Below the pieces are notes generated by a model. The model made no database searches. It was not told the origin of the DNA and saw only the letters and a program-made list of their open reading frames with translations. Shown piece by piece: positions 47,493 through 59,400 of a DNA stretch of 64,000 nucleotides. Both the position numbers and the translations under genes were made by a program. Source of the stretch: Mytilus edulis (lineage: Eukaryota; Mollusca; Bivalvia; Mytilida; Mytilidae); NCBI RefSeq assembly GCF_963676685.1, contig NC_092346.1:42343289-42407288 (forward strand). Direction: 5' to 3'. The first letter of the stretch is position 1. The number at the start of each line of letters is the position of its first letter.

Positions 47493-48282
47493 TATGATAA
47501 ACTTCTGCCATATTCTTTATGAACCTGTCCCAAGTCAGGAGCATGTAGTTTAGTGTTTGTCATTGGTTCATGTCTCAACTCATATTTGGTATTTTTTTCA
47601 AATTGTTTTGTTTTGTATAATTAGACCATATTAGTTTTATCGTTTGAATTGTTTCAAACTTTCATGGCGTTTTATAAACGGCTTTACAGTATCGGGTTTA
47701 ATTTATTGTTGAAGGCCTTACGGTTTCCTATTTATTGCTTCCATCAACTACTTCATATTATGATAGTTGCGTCATCAGCAATCATATCATATCTCTTCGT
47801 TTTAATATTATATACCCGACTTTTTCTCTCGTGTTTTCCTGAACATGCATGAAATATTTGTCACTGGGCGTTAAAAATTAGCATCAATTTAAACTTGTGT
47901 TAGATAAGAAAAAAACATCTGATATTTATTTATTTGTTGGGATGGGGGACAGGAGATTTTCGTTTATGAATATGGTTGCCTGGTAAGAGCAAAACAAAAA
48001 TAGGCATTATTAGCGACAAATTAAAATGAATAATGATGTCCTCTTTCCTTTTTCATTCCTCATCTATTGATTTAAACTGACTACTAGCCCAATCATGAGT
48101 ATTGAAATTAGCGTTAATCACTAATGAAAATATAATAAAAAAAATGTAAAAAATTAAAAGTTCAATAAAATTGTAAAGTTTAATAAATAAAAGAAAAAAG
48201 AAAATGAACTAGCAACCTCAATCAGACATACGCCGAAAAGTAATCTTCAAAATGTTTATGGTTTTCTGTACCTAAAGAAGAA

Positions 48283-48480
48283 TCAAAATTCCGTCTCTAG
48301 AATTTCAAATAGTTGTCCCTTAACTGTTACTGTCCGTGTAGTTCTTATATTCATCCAGCTTATCGTCCTATAGATATGTCCTACTAAGGCTGTCATACCA
48401 TAAAAACGTTTATAACAAAGCTCACATTCTAGTATATCTTCATTCATTAATTTATGAATGCCATTTAGACTAAACGACGC
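48283..48480 (-). CDS. Hypothetical small protein in the DNA transposon
   Basis: A 65-residue frame starts MASFSLNGIHKLMNEDILEC and continues CELCYKRFYGMTALVGHIYR to EILETEF. It begins about 140 bases inside the right terminal repeat. CELC followed by RF and GH is reminiscent of half a C2H2 finger, but the second metal ligand is absent. It could be a first exon of a lost transposase or chance. A longer open frame continues upstream to 48651 across the terminal repeat. Confidence 0.3.
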   Translation of the reverse strand, partial: ASFSLNGIHKLMNEDILECELCYKRFYGMTALVGHIYRTISWMNIRTTRTVTVKGQLFEILETEF

Positions 48481-48619
48481 CATGTTTGTTTTGTGCCTCT
48501 GCTGTCTAAACCACCTATTTAAAAAGAAGAGGTGGAAGAGAGCCAGAAGATCTTTCCAATGCAAAAAAATAGAAATGGACCTCTTCTGGCTCACTACCGA
48601 TGAACAAAAAAACACGCCC

Positions 48620-48698
48620 CAGGTCTTCAATGTAGCGAGAAATTCCCGCACCCGGAGGCGTCCTTCAGCTGGCCCCTAAACAAATATATACTAGTTAT
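48620..48698 (-). mobile_element. Retroelement 3' tail, right half of the split copy
   Basis: Reads AGGTCTTCAATGTAGCGAGA, then CCCGCACCCGGAGGCGTCC and CAGCTGGCCCCTAAACAAAT, the exact reverse complement order of 18715-18790. It resumes where 46116 left off. Confidence 0.8.
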
Positions 48699-48850
48699 TA
48701 TGTTTGTCTTAATATTTGTGTTTGTTTGCATGTAATTTTGTTTCCGAGTTATTTATTATAATGTCGACCTTACAAGCTCACTCAAGCGTTTGTTTGCAAT
48801 AATAAATATTTATATGTATCGACTATCAATAAAACTTTGATTTTGTTTGA

Positions 48851-48903
48851 TTCTGAGACTACAAAATATACAGTAGCTACACAAAATGTAGTAGTCTCAG
48901 TTT
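48851..48903. repeat. Hairpin with CTGAGACTAC ends
   Basis: CTGAGACTAC is mirrored by GTAGTCTCAG around about 30 bases. The phrase AGTAGTCTCAG recurs at 49267, suggesting related ends flanking the interval to 49416. Confidence 0.55.
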
Positions 48904-48972
48904 GATTTGGAAAGGGGGAGTGACCGAGTCTCGTATTTTATGCAAATATAACTTTTCAAGGTTTCATGATTA

Positions 48973-49011
48973 ACCAGGACAGAGACATATAATACAATAT
49001 GTCTCTGACCA
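48973..49011. repeat. Short hairpin with CAGAGACATA arms
   Basis: CAGAGACATA, eight bases, then TATGTCTCTG: perfect 10-bp arms. The flanks ACCAGGA and ACCAGGA form a direct repeat around it, as if the hairpin were an insertion with a short target duplication. Confidence 0.65.
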
Positions 49012-49019
49012 GGATTAAG

Positions 49020-50464
49020 AAATGGCATATCATGGAGAACTTATTTATATAATATTTACCTCCTTTTGTATTCAGCTGTGTTTTATTTTTTCTTCAAAAC
49101 AATTTCAAAATTTCCGCGAAAATAAAACAATCTTTATTTTGAAGAGCGCCAAAAGGGGACATAACTGAAATTAGGACAACTCGGACCAAATATAATTCGG
49201 CCCAAGCCAAATCAGACCAATTCAAAGTTTGAGAGAATTTCGAACCAGTTTGAAAAATAAGTCGAATAGTAGTCTCAGTTTTAACCACTAAGACTCATTA
49301 AAGAACTTTTATTTGAGAGTCTAGATAGGGTTGACGTAATAGAGAATAATGGCAAAAAAAATCTAACACTAGCCTGGGACTACTATAATTGTGTTATAAT
49401 AGTCTTAGTACTGGGTGAGAGGTTCTAGTAGTCTTTCTAACTTTTCTTCATTGCCTTCAAAAGGTATCTGAGATGTCTTTAAAACTGGTCTATCCTTCAA
49501 ACAGGTCTGAATTGTCTTTTAAACTGGTCTAAGTTGTCTTTTTAACTGACATTATATTTCATGCCTAAAAAAAGCTTCAGCAAAAAAATCTACAAATTTA
49601 CGTCAACACATGACAGTCATTTCCAATTGAACTATTATAAGATTTATTCTCTTGAAAAATGATTTTTTGTTATTTTGCAGAAACCATTATAGTTACTGAG
49701 AAATAGATATGTCCTATTTTCGGTGCAAAATATAGTTAGCATGCATTTTGTGTCCGGGGATACATGGACACGTATATGTATATAACTATATAAACAGATA
49801 ATTCTTATATCATCTGCATATCTATAAATACTTGAATTGGATTGGTCAATTGGGAATTTTTCTCTTGGTTTACACTTCGATAAACCATGTTTCCGAAACT
49901 ACTTTCGTAATCTATTCATGCGCGATACACATTCTTGCAGGGATACTGGGATTTTCATCAAATTGAGACTATAAAACAATTGCATAACAGTTGTTTCTAT
50001 TCTAATGCATATTTAACAACAACAAAAAAAGAAATAAAATAAATAAATGCACAAAAGCTTCGAAAATGTATAAAAATAAAATTTGAATAAAAATTCCGCG
50101 AAATTTCATGAAGGATTTGGCGAATTTACGTCATGGAAAAACACGACGTCATACGAATGAAAATATTCAAGGGAGAGATTATTTCGTTACGTACATACGC
50201 TTCACATTCGGATATTATTTAATTAAAATGAAGTTTTTGAGGTAGGTGCTATTTCATTTTAGATTCTGTTGCATTTATCGGACATTTATGGTTTTTAGAA
50301 AGTCAAAATGGCGGCCACTGCTTAGTTACGACATGCCATTGTGCTTTTGATGGTAAATATAGCAGCCATCAATCAAATAATGTGAATTTATAATTGCGTA
50401 TGTTTGGATGCAGAATTATAAGGATTAAACACATTTTTTCTAGAGGTTATTGATGTGTAAACCG
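49020..50464. other. Region before the satellite, no gene seen
   Basis: AT-rich, with a small hairpin near 49378-49412 (GACTACTATAATTGTG/TTATAATAGTC). Cluster of CpG-containing phrases near 50095-50165. No exon recognised; the frame at 49094-49288 has no supporting signal. Confidence 0.4.
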
Positions 50465-53400
50465 GGTCTCTAGAAATGAGGGGATACAGGCGGACACAAG
50501 TGGGCACAACGCAATTTCTTTATAAAACTTATAAAATCTGCTGGCTACAGGTGGACACACAGCTGGACACAACGCAATTTCTATATAAAACTTATAAAAT
50601 CTGCTGGCTACAGGTGGACACAGCTGGACACAATGTTATTTCTATATAAAACTTCTGAATATGGGGGCTACAGGCGGACACAACTGGACACAACGCAATT
50701 TCTATATAAAACTTATAAAATCTGCTGGCTACAGGTGGACACAGCTGGACACAGTGCTATTACTATATAAAACTTCTAGAAATGAGGGGATACAGGCGGA
50801 CACAAGTGGCCACAACGCAATTTCTATATAAAACTTATAAAATCTGCTGGCTACAGGTGGACACAGCTGGACACAGTGCTATTTCAATATGAAACTTCTG
50901 AATATGGGGGGCTACAGGCGGACACAAGTGGACACAACGCAATTTCTTTATAAAACTTATAAAATCTGCTGGCTACAGGTGGACACAGCTGGACACAATA
51001 TTATTACTATATAAAACTTCTGAATATGGGGCTACAGGCGGACACAACTGGACACAACGCAATTTCTATATAAAACTTATAAAATATGCTGGCTACAGGT
51101 GGACACAGCTGGACACAGTGCTATTACTATATAAAACTTCTAGAAATGAGGGGATACAGGCGGACACAAGTGGACACAACGCAATTTCTATATAAAACTT
51201 ATAAAATCTGCTGGCTGCAGGTGGACACAGCTGGACACAGTGCTATTTCTATATAAAACTTCTAGAAATGAGGGGCTACAGGCGGACACAAGTGGACACA
51301 ACGCAATTTCTTCATAAAACTTATAAAATCTGCTGGCTACAGGTGGACACAGCTGGACACAGTGCTATTTCTATATAAAACTTCTAGAAATGAGGGGATA
51401 CAGGCGGACACAAGTGGACACAACGCAATTTCTTTATAAAACTTATAAAATCTGCTGGCTACAGGTGGACACAGCTGGACACAATGTTATTTCTATATAA
51501 AACTTCTGAATATGGGGGCTACAGGCGGACACAGCTGGACACAACGCAATTTCTATATAAAACTTATAAAATCTGCTGGCTACAGGTGGACACAGCTGGA
51601 CACAGTGCTATTACTATATAAAACTTCTAGAAATGAGGGGATACAGGCGGACACAAGTGGCCACAACGCAATTTCTATATAAAACTTATAAAATCTGCTG
51701 GCTACAGGTGGACACAGCTGGACACAGTGCTATTTCAATATGAAACTTCTGAATATGGGGGGCTACAGGCGGACACAAGTGGACACAACGCAATTTCTTT
51801 ATAAAACTTATAAAATCTGCTGGCTACAGGTGGACACAGCTGGACACAATATTATTTCTATATAAAACTTCTGAATATGGGGCTACAGGCGGACACAACT
51901 GGACACAACGCAATTTCTATATAAAACTTATAAAATATGCTGGCTACAGGTGGACACAGCTGGACACAGTGCTATTACTATATAAAACTTCTAGAAATGA
52001 GGGGATACAGGCGGACACAAGTGGACACAACGCAATTTCTATATAAAACTTATAAAATCTGCTGGCTGCAGGTGGACACAGCTGGACACAGTGCTATTTC
52101 TATATAAAACTTCTAGAAATGAGGGGCTACAGGCGGACACAAGTGGACACAACGCAATTTCTTCATAAAACTTATAAAATCTGCTGGCCACAGGTGGACA
52201 CAGCTGGACACAGTGCTATTTCTATATAAAACTTCTAGAAATGAGGGGATACAGGCGGACACAAGTGGACACAACGCAATTTCTTTATAAAACTTATAAA
52301 ATCTGCTGGCTACAGGTGGACACAGCTGGACACAATGTTATTTCTATATAAAACTTCTGAATATGGAGGCTACAGGCGGACACAACTGAACACAACGTTA
52401 TTTCTATATAAAACTTATAAAATCTGCTGGCTACAGGTGGACACAGCTGGACACAGTGCTATTACTATATAAAACTTCTAGAAATGAGGGGATACAGGCG
52501 GACACAAGTGGCCACAACGCAATTTCTATATAAAACTTATAAAATCTGCTGGCTACAGTTGGACACAGCTGGACACAGTGCTATTTCAATATAAAACTTC
52601 TGAATATGGGGGGCTACAGGCGGACACAAGTGGACACAACGCAATTTCTATATAAAACTTATAAAATCTGCTGGCTACAGGTGGACACAGCTGGACACAG
52701 TGCTATTTCTATATAAAACTTCTAGAAATGAGGGGATACAGGCGGACACAAGTGGACACAACGCAATTTCTATATAAAACTTATAAAATCTGCTGGCTAC
52801 AGGTGGACACAGCTGGACACAGTGCTATTACTATATAAAACTTCTAGAAATGAGGGGATACAGGCGGACACAAGTGGACACAACGCAATTTCTATATAAA
52901 ACTTATAAAATCTGCTGGCTACAGGTGGACACAGCTGGACACAGTGCTATTTCTATATAAAACTTCTAGAAATGAGGGGCTACAGGCGGACACAAGTGGA
53001 CACAACGCAATTTCTTTATAAAACTTATAAAATCTGCTGGCTACAGGTGGACACAGCTGGACACAGTGCTATTTCTATATTAAACTTCTAGAAATGAGGG
53101 GATACAGGCGGACACAAGTGGACACAACGCAATTTCTTTATAAAACTTATAAAATCTGCTGGCTACAGGTGGACACAGCTGGACACAATATTATTTCTAT
53201 ATAAAACTTCTGAATATGGGGGCTACAGGCGGACACAACTGGACACAACGTTATTTCTATATAAAACTTATAAAATCTGCTGGCTACAGGTGGACACAGC
53301 TGGACACAGTGCTATTACTATATAAAACTTCTAGAAATGAGGGGATACAGGCGGACACAAGTGGCCACAACGCAATTTCTATATAAAACTTATAAAATCT

Positions 53401-56400
53401 GCTGGCTACAGGTGGACACAGCTGGACACAGTGCTATTTCAATATGAAACTTCTGAATATGGGGGGCTACAGGCGGACACAAGTGGACACAACGCAATTT
53501 CTATATAAAACTTATAAAATCTGCTGGCTACAGGTGGACACAGCTGGACACAGTGCTATTTCTATATAAAACTTCTAGAAATGAGGGGCTACAGGCGGAC
53601 ACAAGTGGACACAACGCAATTTCTTTATAAAACTTATAAAATCTGCTGGCTACAGGTGGACACAGCTGGACACAGTGCTATTTCTATATTAAACTTCTAG
53701 AAATGAGGGGATACAGACGGACACAAGTGGACACAACGCAATTTCTTTATAAAACTTATAAAATCTGCTGGCTACAGGTGGACACAGCTGGACACAATAT
53801 TATTTCTATATAAAACTTCTGAATATGGGGGCTACAGGCGGACACAACTGGACACAACGTTATTTCTATATAAAACTTATAAAATCTGCTGGCTACAGGT
53901 GGACACAGCTGGACACAGTGCTATTACTATATAATAAAACTTCTAGAAATGAGGGGATACAGGCGGACACAAGTGGCCACAACGCAATTTCTTTATAAAA
54001 ACTTATAAAATCTGCTGTCTACAGGTGGACACAGCTGGACACAGTGATATTACTATATAAAACTTCTAGAAATGAGGGGATACAGGCGGACACAAGTGGA
54101 CACAACGCAATTTCTATATAAAACTTATAAAATCTGCTGGCTACAGGTGGACACAGCTGGACACAGTGCTATTTCTATATAAAACTTCTAGAAATGAGGG
54201 GCTACAGGCGGACACAAGTGGACACAACGCAATTTCTTTATAAAACTTATAAAATCTGCTGGCTACAGGTGGACACAGCTGGACACAGTGCTATTTCTAT
54301 ATTAAACTTCTAGAAATGAGGGGATACAGGCGGACACAAGTGGACACAACGCAATTTCTTTATAAAACTTATAAAATCTGCTGGCTACAGGTGGACACAG
54401 CTGGACACAATATTATTTCTATATAAAACTTCTGAATATGGGGGCTACAGGCGGACACAACTGGACACAACGTTATTTCTATATAAAACTTATAAAATCT
54501 GCTGGCTACAGGTGGACACAGCTGGACACAGTGCTATTACTATATAAAACTTCTAGAAATGAGGGGATACAGGCGGACACAAGTGGCCACAACGCAATTT
54601 CTATATAAAACTTATAAAATCTGCTGGCTACAGGTGGACACAGCTGGACACAGTGCTATTTCAATATAAAACTTCTGAATATGGGGGGCCACAGGCGGAC
54701 ACAAGTGGACACAACGCAATTTCTATATAAAACTTATAAAATCTGCTGGCTACAGATGGACACAGCTGGACACAGTGCTATTTCTATATAAAACTCTAGA
54801 AATGAGGGGATACAGGCGGACACAAGTGGACACAACGCAATTTCTTTATAAAACTTATAAAATCTGCTGGCTACAGGTGGACACAGCTGGACACAATATT
54901 ATTTCTATATAAAACTTCTGAATATGGGGCTACAGGCGGACACAACTGGACACAACGCAATTTCTATATAAAACTTATAAAATATGCTGGCTACAGGTGG
55001 ACACAGCTGGACACAGTGCTATTACTATATAAAACTTCTAGAAATGAGGGGATACAGGCGGACACAAGTGGACACAACGCAATTTCTATATAAAACTTAT
55101 AAAATCTGCTGGCTGCAGGTGGACACAGCTGGACACAGTGCTATTTCTATATAAAACTTCTAGAAATGAGGGGCTATAGGCGGACACAAGTGGACACAAC
55201 GCAATTTCTTCATAAAACTTATAAAATCTGCTGGCCACAGGTGGACACAGCTGGACACAGTGCTATTTCTATATAAAACTTCTAGAAATGAGGGGATACA
55301 GGCGGACACAAGTGGACACAACGCAATTTCTTTATAAAACTTATAAAATCTGCTGGCTACAGGTGGACACAGCTGGACACAATGTTATTTCTATATAAAA
55401 CTTCTGAATATGGAGGCTACAGGCGGACACAACTGAACACAACGTTATTTCTATATAAAACTTATAAAATCTGCTGGCTACAGGTGGACACAGCTGGACA
55501 CAGTGCTATTACTATATAAAACTTCTAGAAATGAGGGGATACAGGCGGACACAAGTGGCCACAACGCAATTTCTATATAAAACTTATAAAATCTGCTGGC
55601 TACAGTTGGACACAGCTGGACACAGTGCTATTTCAATATAAAACTTCTGAATATGGGGGGCTACAGGCGGACACAAGTGGACACAACGCAATTTCTATAT
55701 AAAACTTATAAAATCTGCTGGCTACAGGTGGACACAGCTGGACACAGTGCTATTTCTATATAAAACTTCTAGAAATGAGGGGATACAGGCGGACACAAGT
55801 GGACACAACGCAATTTCTATATAAAACTTATAAAATCTGCTGGCTACAGGTGGACACAGCTGGACACAGTGCTATTACTATATAAAACTTCTAGAAATGA
55901 GGGGATACAGGCGGACACAAGTGGACACAACGCAATTTCTATATAAAACTTATAAAATCTGCTGGCTACAGGTGGACACAGCTGGACACAGTGCTATTTC
56001 TATATAAAACTTCTAGAAATGAGGGGCTACAGGCGGACACAAGTGGACACAACGCAATTTCTTTATAAAACTTATAAAATCTGCTGGCTACAGGTGGACA
56101 CAGCTGGACACAGTGCTATTTCTATATTAAACTTCTAGAAATGAGGGGATACAGGCGGACACAAGTGGACACAACGCAATTTCTTTATAAAACTTATAAA
56201 ATCTGCTGGCTACAGGTGGACACAGCTGGACACAATATTATTTCTATATAAAACTTCTGAATATGGGGGCTACAGGCGGACACAACTGGACACAACGTTA
56301 TTTCTATATAAAACTTATAAAATCTGCTGGCTACAGGTGGACACAGCTGGACACAGTGCTATTACTATATAAAACTTCTAGAAATGAGGGGATACAGGCG

Positions 56401-59400
56401 GACACAAGTGGCCACAACGCAATTTCTATATAAAACTTATAAAATCTGCTGGCTACAGGTGGACACAGCTGGACACAGTGCTATTTCAATATGAAACTTC
56501 TGAATATGGGGGGCTACAGGCGGACACAAGTGGACACAACGCAATTTCTATATAAAACTTATAAAATCTGCTGGCTACAGGTGGACACAGCTGGACACAG
56601 TGCTATTTCTATATAAAACTTCTAGAAATGAGGGGCTACAGGCGGACACAAGTGGACACAACGCAATTTCTTTATAAAACTTATAAAATCTGCTGGCTAC
56701 AGGTGGACACAGCTGGACACAGTGCTATTTCTATATTAAACTTCTAGAAATGAGGGGATACAGACGGACACAAGTGGACACAACGCAATTTCTTTATAAA
56801 ACTTATAAAATCTGCTGGCTACAGGTGGACACAGCTGGACACAATATTATTTCTATATAAAACTTCTGAATATGGGGGCTACAGGCGGACACAACTGGAC
56901 ACAACGTTATTTCTATATAAAACTTATAAAATCTGCTGGCTACAGGTGGACACAGCTGGACACAGTGCTATTACTATATAATAAAACTTCTAGAAATGAG
57001 GGGATACAGGCGGACACAAGTGGCCACAACGCAATTTCTTTATAAAAACTTATAAAATCTGCTGTCTACAGGTGGACACAGCTGGACACAGTGATATTAC
57101 TATATAAAACTTCTAGAAATGAGGGGATACAGGCGGACACAAGTGGACACAACGCAATTTCTATATAAAACTTATAAAATCTGCTGGCTACAGGTGGACA
57201 CAGCTGGACACAGTGCTATTTCTATATAAAACTTCTAGAAATGAGGGGCTACAGGCGGACACAAGTGGACACAACGCAATTTCTTTATAAAACTTATAAA
57301 ATCTGCTGGCTACAGGTGGACACAGCTGGACACAGTGCTATTTCTATATTAAACTTCTAGAAATGAGGGGATACAGGCGGACACAAGTGGACACAACGCA
57401 ATTTCTTTATAAAACTTATAAAATCTGCTGGCTACAGGTGGACACAGCTGGACACAATATTATTTCTATATAAAACTTCTGAATATGGGGGCTACAGGCG
57501 GACACAACTGGACACAACGTTATTTCTATATAAAACTTATAAAATCTGCTGGCTACAGGTGGACACAGCTGGACACAGTGCTATTACTATATAAAACTTC
57601 TAGAAATGAGGGGATACAGGCGGACACAAGTGGCCACAACGCAATTTCTATATAAAACTTATAAAATCTGCTGGCTACAGGTGGACACAGCTGGACACAG
57701 TGCTATTTCAATATAAAACTTCTGAATATGGGGGGCCACAGGCGGACACAAGTGGACACAACGCAATTTCTATATAAAACTTATAAAATCTGCTGGCTAC
57801 AGATGGACACAGCTGGACACAGTGCTATTTCTATATAAAACTCTAGAAATGAGGGGATACAGGCGGACACAAGTGGACACAACGCAATTTCTTTATAAAA
57901 CTTATAAAATCTGCTGGCTACAGGTGGACACAGCTGGACACAATATTATTTCTATATAAAACTTCTGAATATGGGGCTACAGGCGGACACAACTGGACAC
58001 AACGCAATTTCTATATAAAACTTATAAAATATGCTGGCTACAGGTGGACACAGCTGGACACAGTGCTATTACTATATAAAACTTCTAGAAATGAGGGGAT
58101 ACAGGCGGACACAAGTGGACACAACGCAATTTCTATATAAAACTTATAAAATCTGCTGGCTGCAGGTGGACACAGCTGGACACAGTGCTATTTCTATATA
58201 AAACTTCTAGAAATGAGGGGCTACAGGCGGACACAAGTGGACACAACGCAATTTCTATATAAAACTTATAAAATCTGCTGGCTACAGATGGACACAGCTG
58301 GACACAGTGCTATTTCTATATAAAACTCTAGAAATGAGGGGATACAGGCGGACACAAGTGGACACAACGCAATTTCTTTATAAAACTTATAAAATCTGCT
58401 GGCTACAGGTGGACACAGCTGGACACAATATTATTTCTATATAAAACTTCTGAATATGGGGCTACAGGTGGACACAGCTGGACACAGTGCTATTTCTATA
58501 TTAAACTTCTAGAAATGAGGGGATACAGGCGGACACAAGTGGACACAACGCAATTTCTTTATAAAACTTATAAAATCTGCTGGCTACAGGTGGACACAGC
58601 TGGACACAATATTATTTCTATATAAAACTTCTGAATATGGGGGCTACAGGCGGACACAACTGGACACAACGTTATTTCTATATAAAACTTATAAAATCTG
58701 CTGGCTACAGGTGGACACAGCTGGACACAGTGCTATTACTATATAAAACTTCTAGAAATGAGGGGATACAGGCGGACACAAGTGGACACAACGCAATTTC
58801 TATATAAAACTTATAAAATCTGCTGGCTGCAGGTGGACACAGCTGGACACAGTGCTATTTCAATATAAAACTTCTGAATATGGGGGGCCACAGGCGGACA
58901 CAAGTGGACACAACGCAATTTCTATATAAAACTTATAAAATCTGCTGGCTACAGATGGACACAGCTGGACACAGTGCTATTTCTATATAAAACTCTAGAA
59001 ATGAGGGGATACAGGCGGACACAAGTGGACACAACGCAATTTCTTTATAAAACTTATAAAATCTGCTGGCTACAGGTGGACACAGCTGGACACAATATTA
59101 TTTCTATATAAAACTTCTGAATATGGGGCTACAGGTGGACACAGCTGGACACAGTGCTATTTCTATATTAAACTTCTAGAAATGAGGGGATACAGGCGGA
59201 CACAAGTGGACACAACGCAATTTCTTTATAAAACTTATAAAATCTGCTGGCTACAGGTGGACACAGCTGGACACAATATTATTTCTATATAAAACTTCTG
59301 AATATGGGGGCTACAGGCGGACACAACTGGACACAACGTTATTTCTATATAAAACTTATAAAATCTGCTGGCTACAGGTGGACACAGCTGGACACAGTGC

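Larger units (their letters stand above)
46117..48619. mobile_element. 2.5 kb DNA transposon with GGGCGTGTTTT ends
   Basis: The left end GGGCGTGTTTTATTG and right end (reverse complement) GGGCGTGTTTTTTTG form terminal inverted repeats, with CTTCTGG-type subterminal motifs repeated inside both ends. The element interrupts a retroelement tail: the uninterrupted copy reads CCAACAGGTCTTC, whereas here CCAACAG precedes and CAGGTCTTC follows, giving a 3-bp CAG target duplication. Three-base duplications and GGG ends occur in PIF/Harbinger-type elements. No transposase was recognised, and the interior is largely retroelement tails. Confidence 0.75.

Noticed and set aside
49094-49288. 64-codon minus-strand frame
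   Set aside because: No motif; adjacent to hairpin debris and without splice support.
50310-50330. ATGGCGGCCACTGCT as a translation start
   Set aside because: TAG follows at once; no exon.
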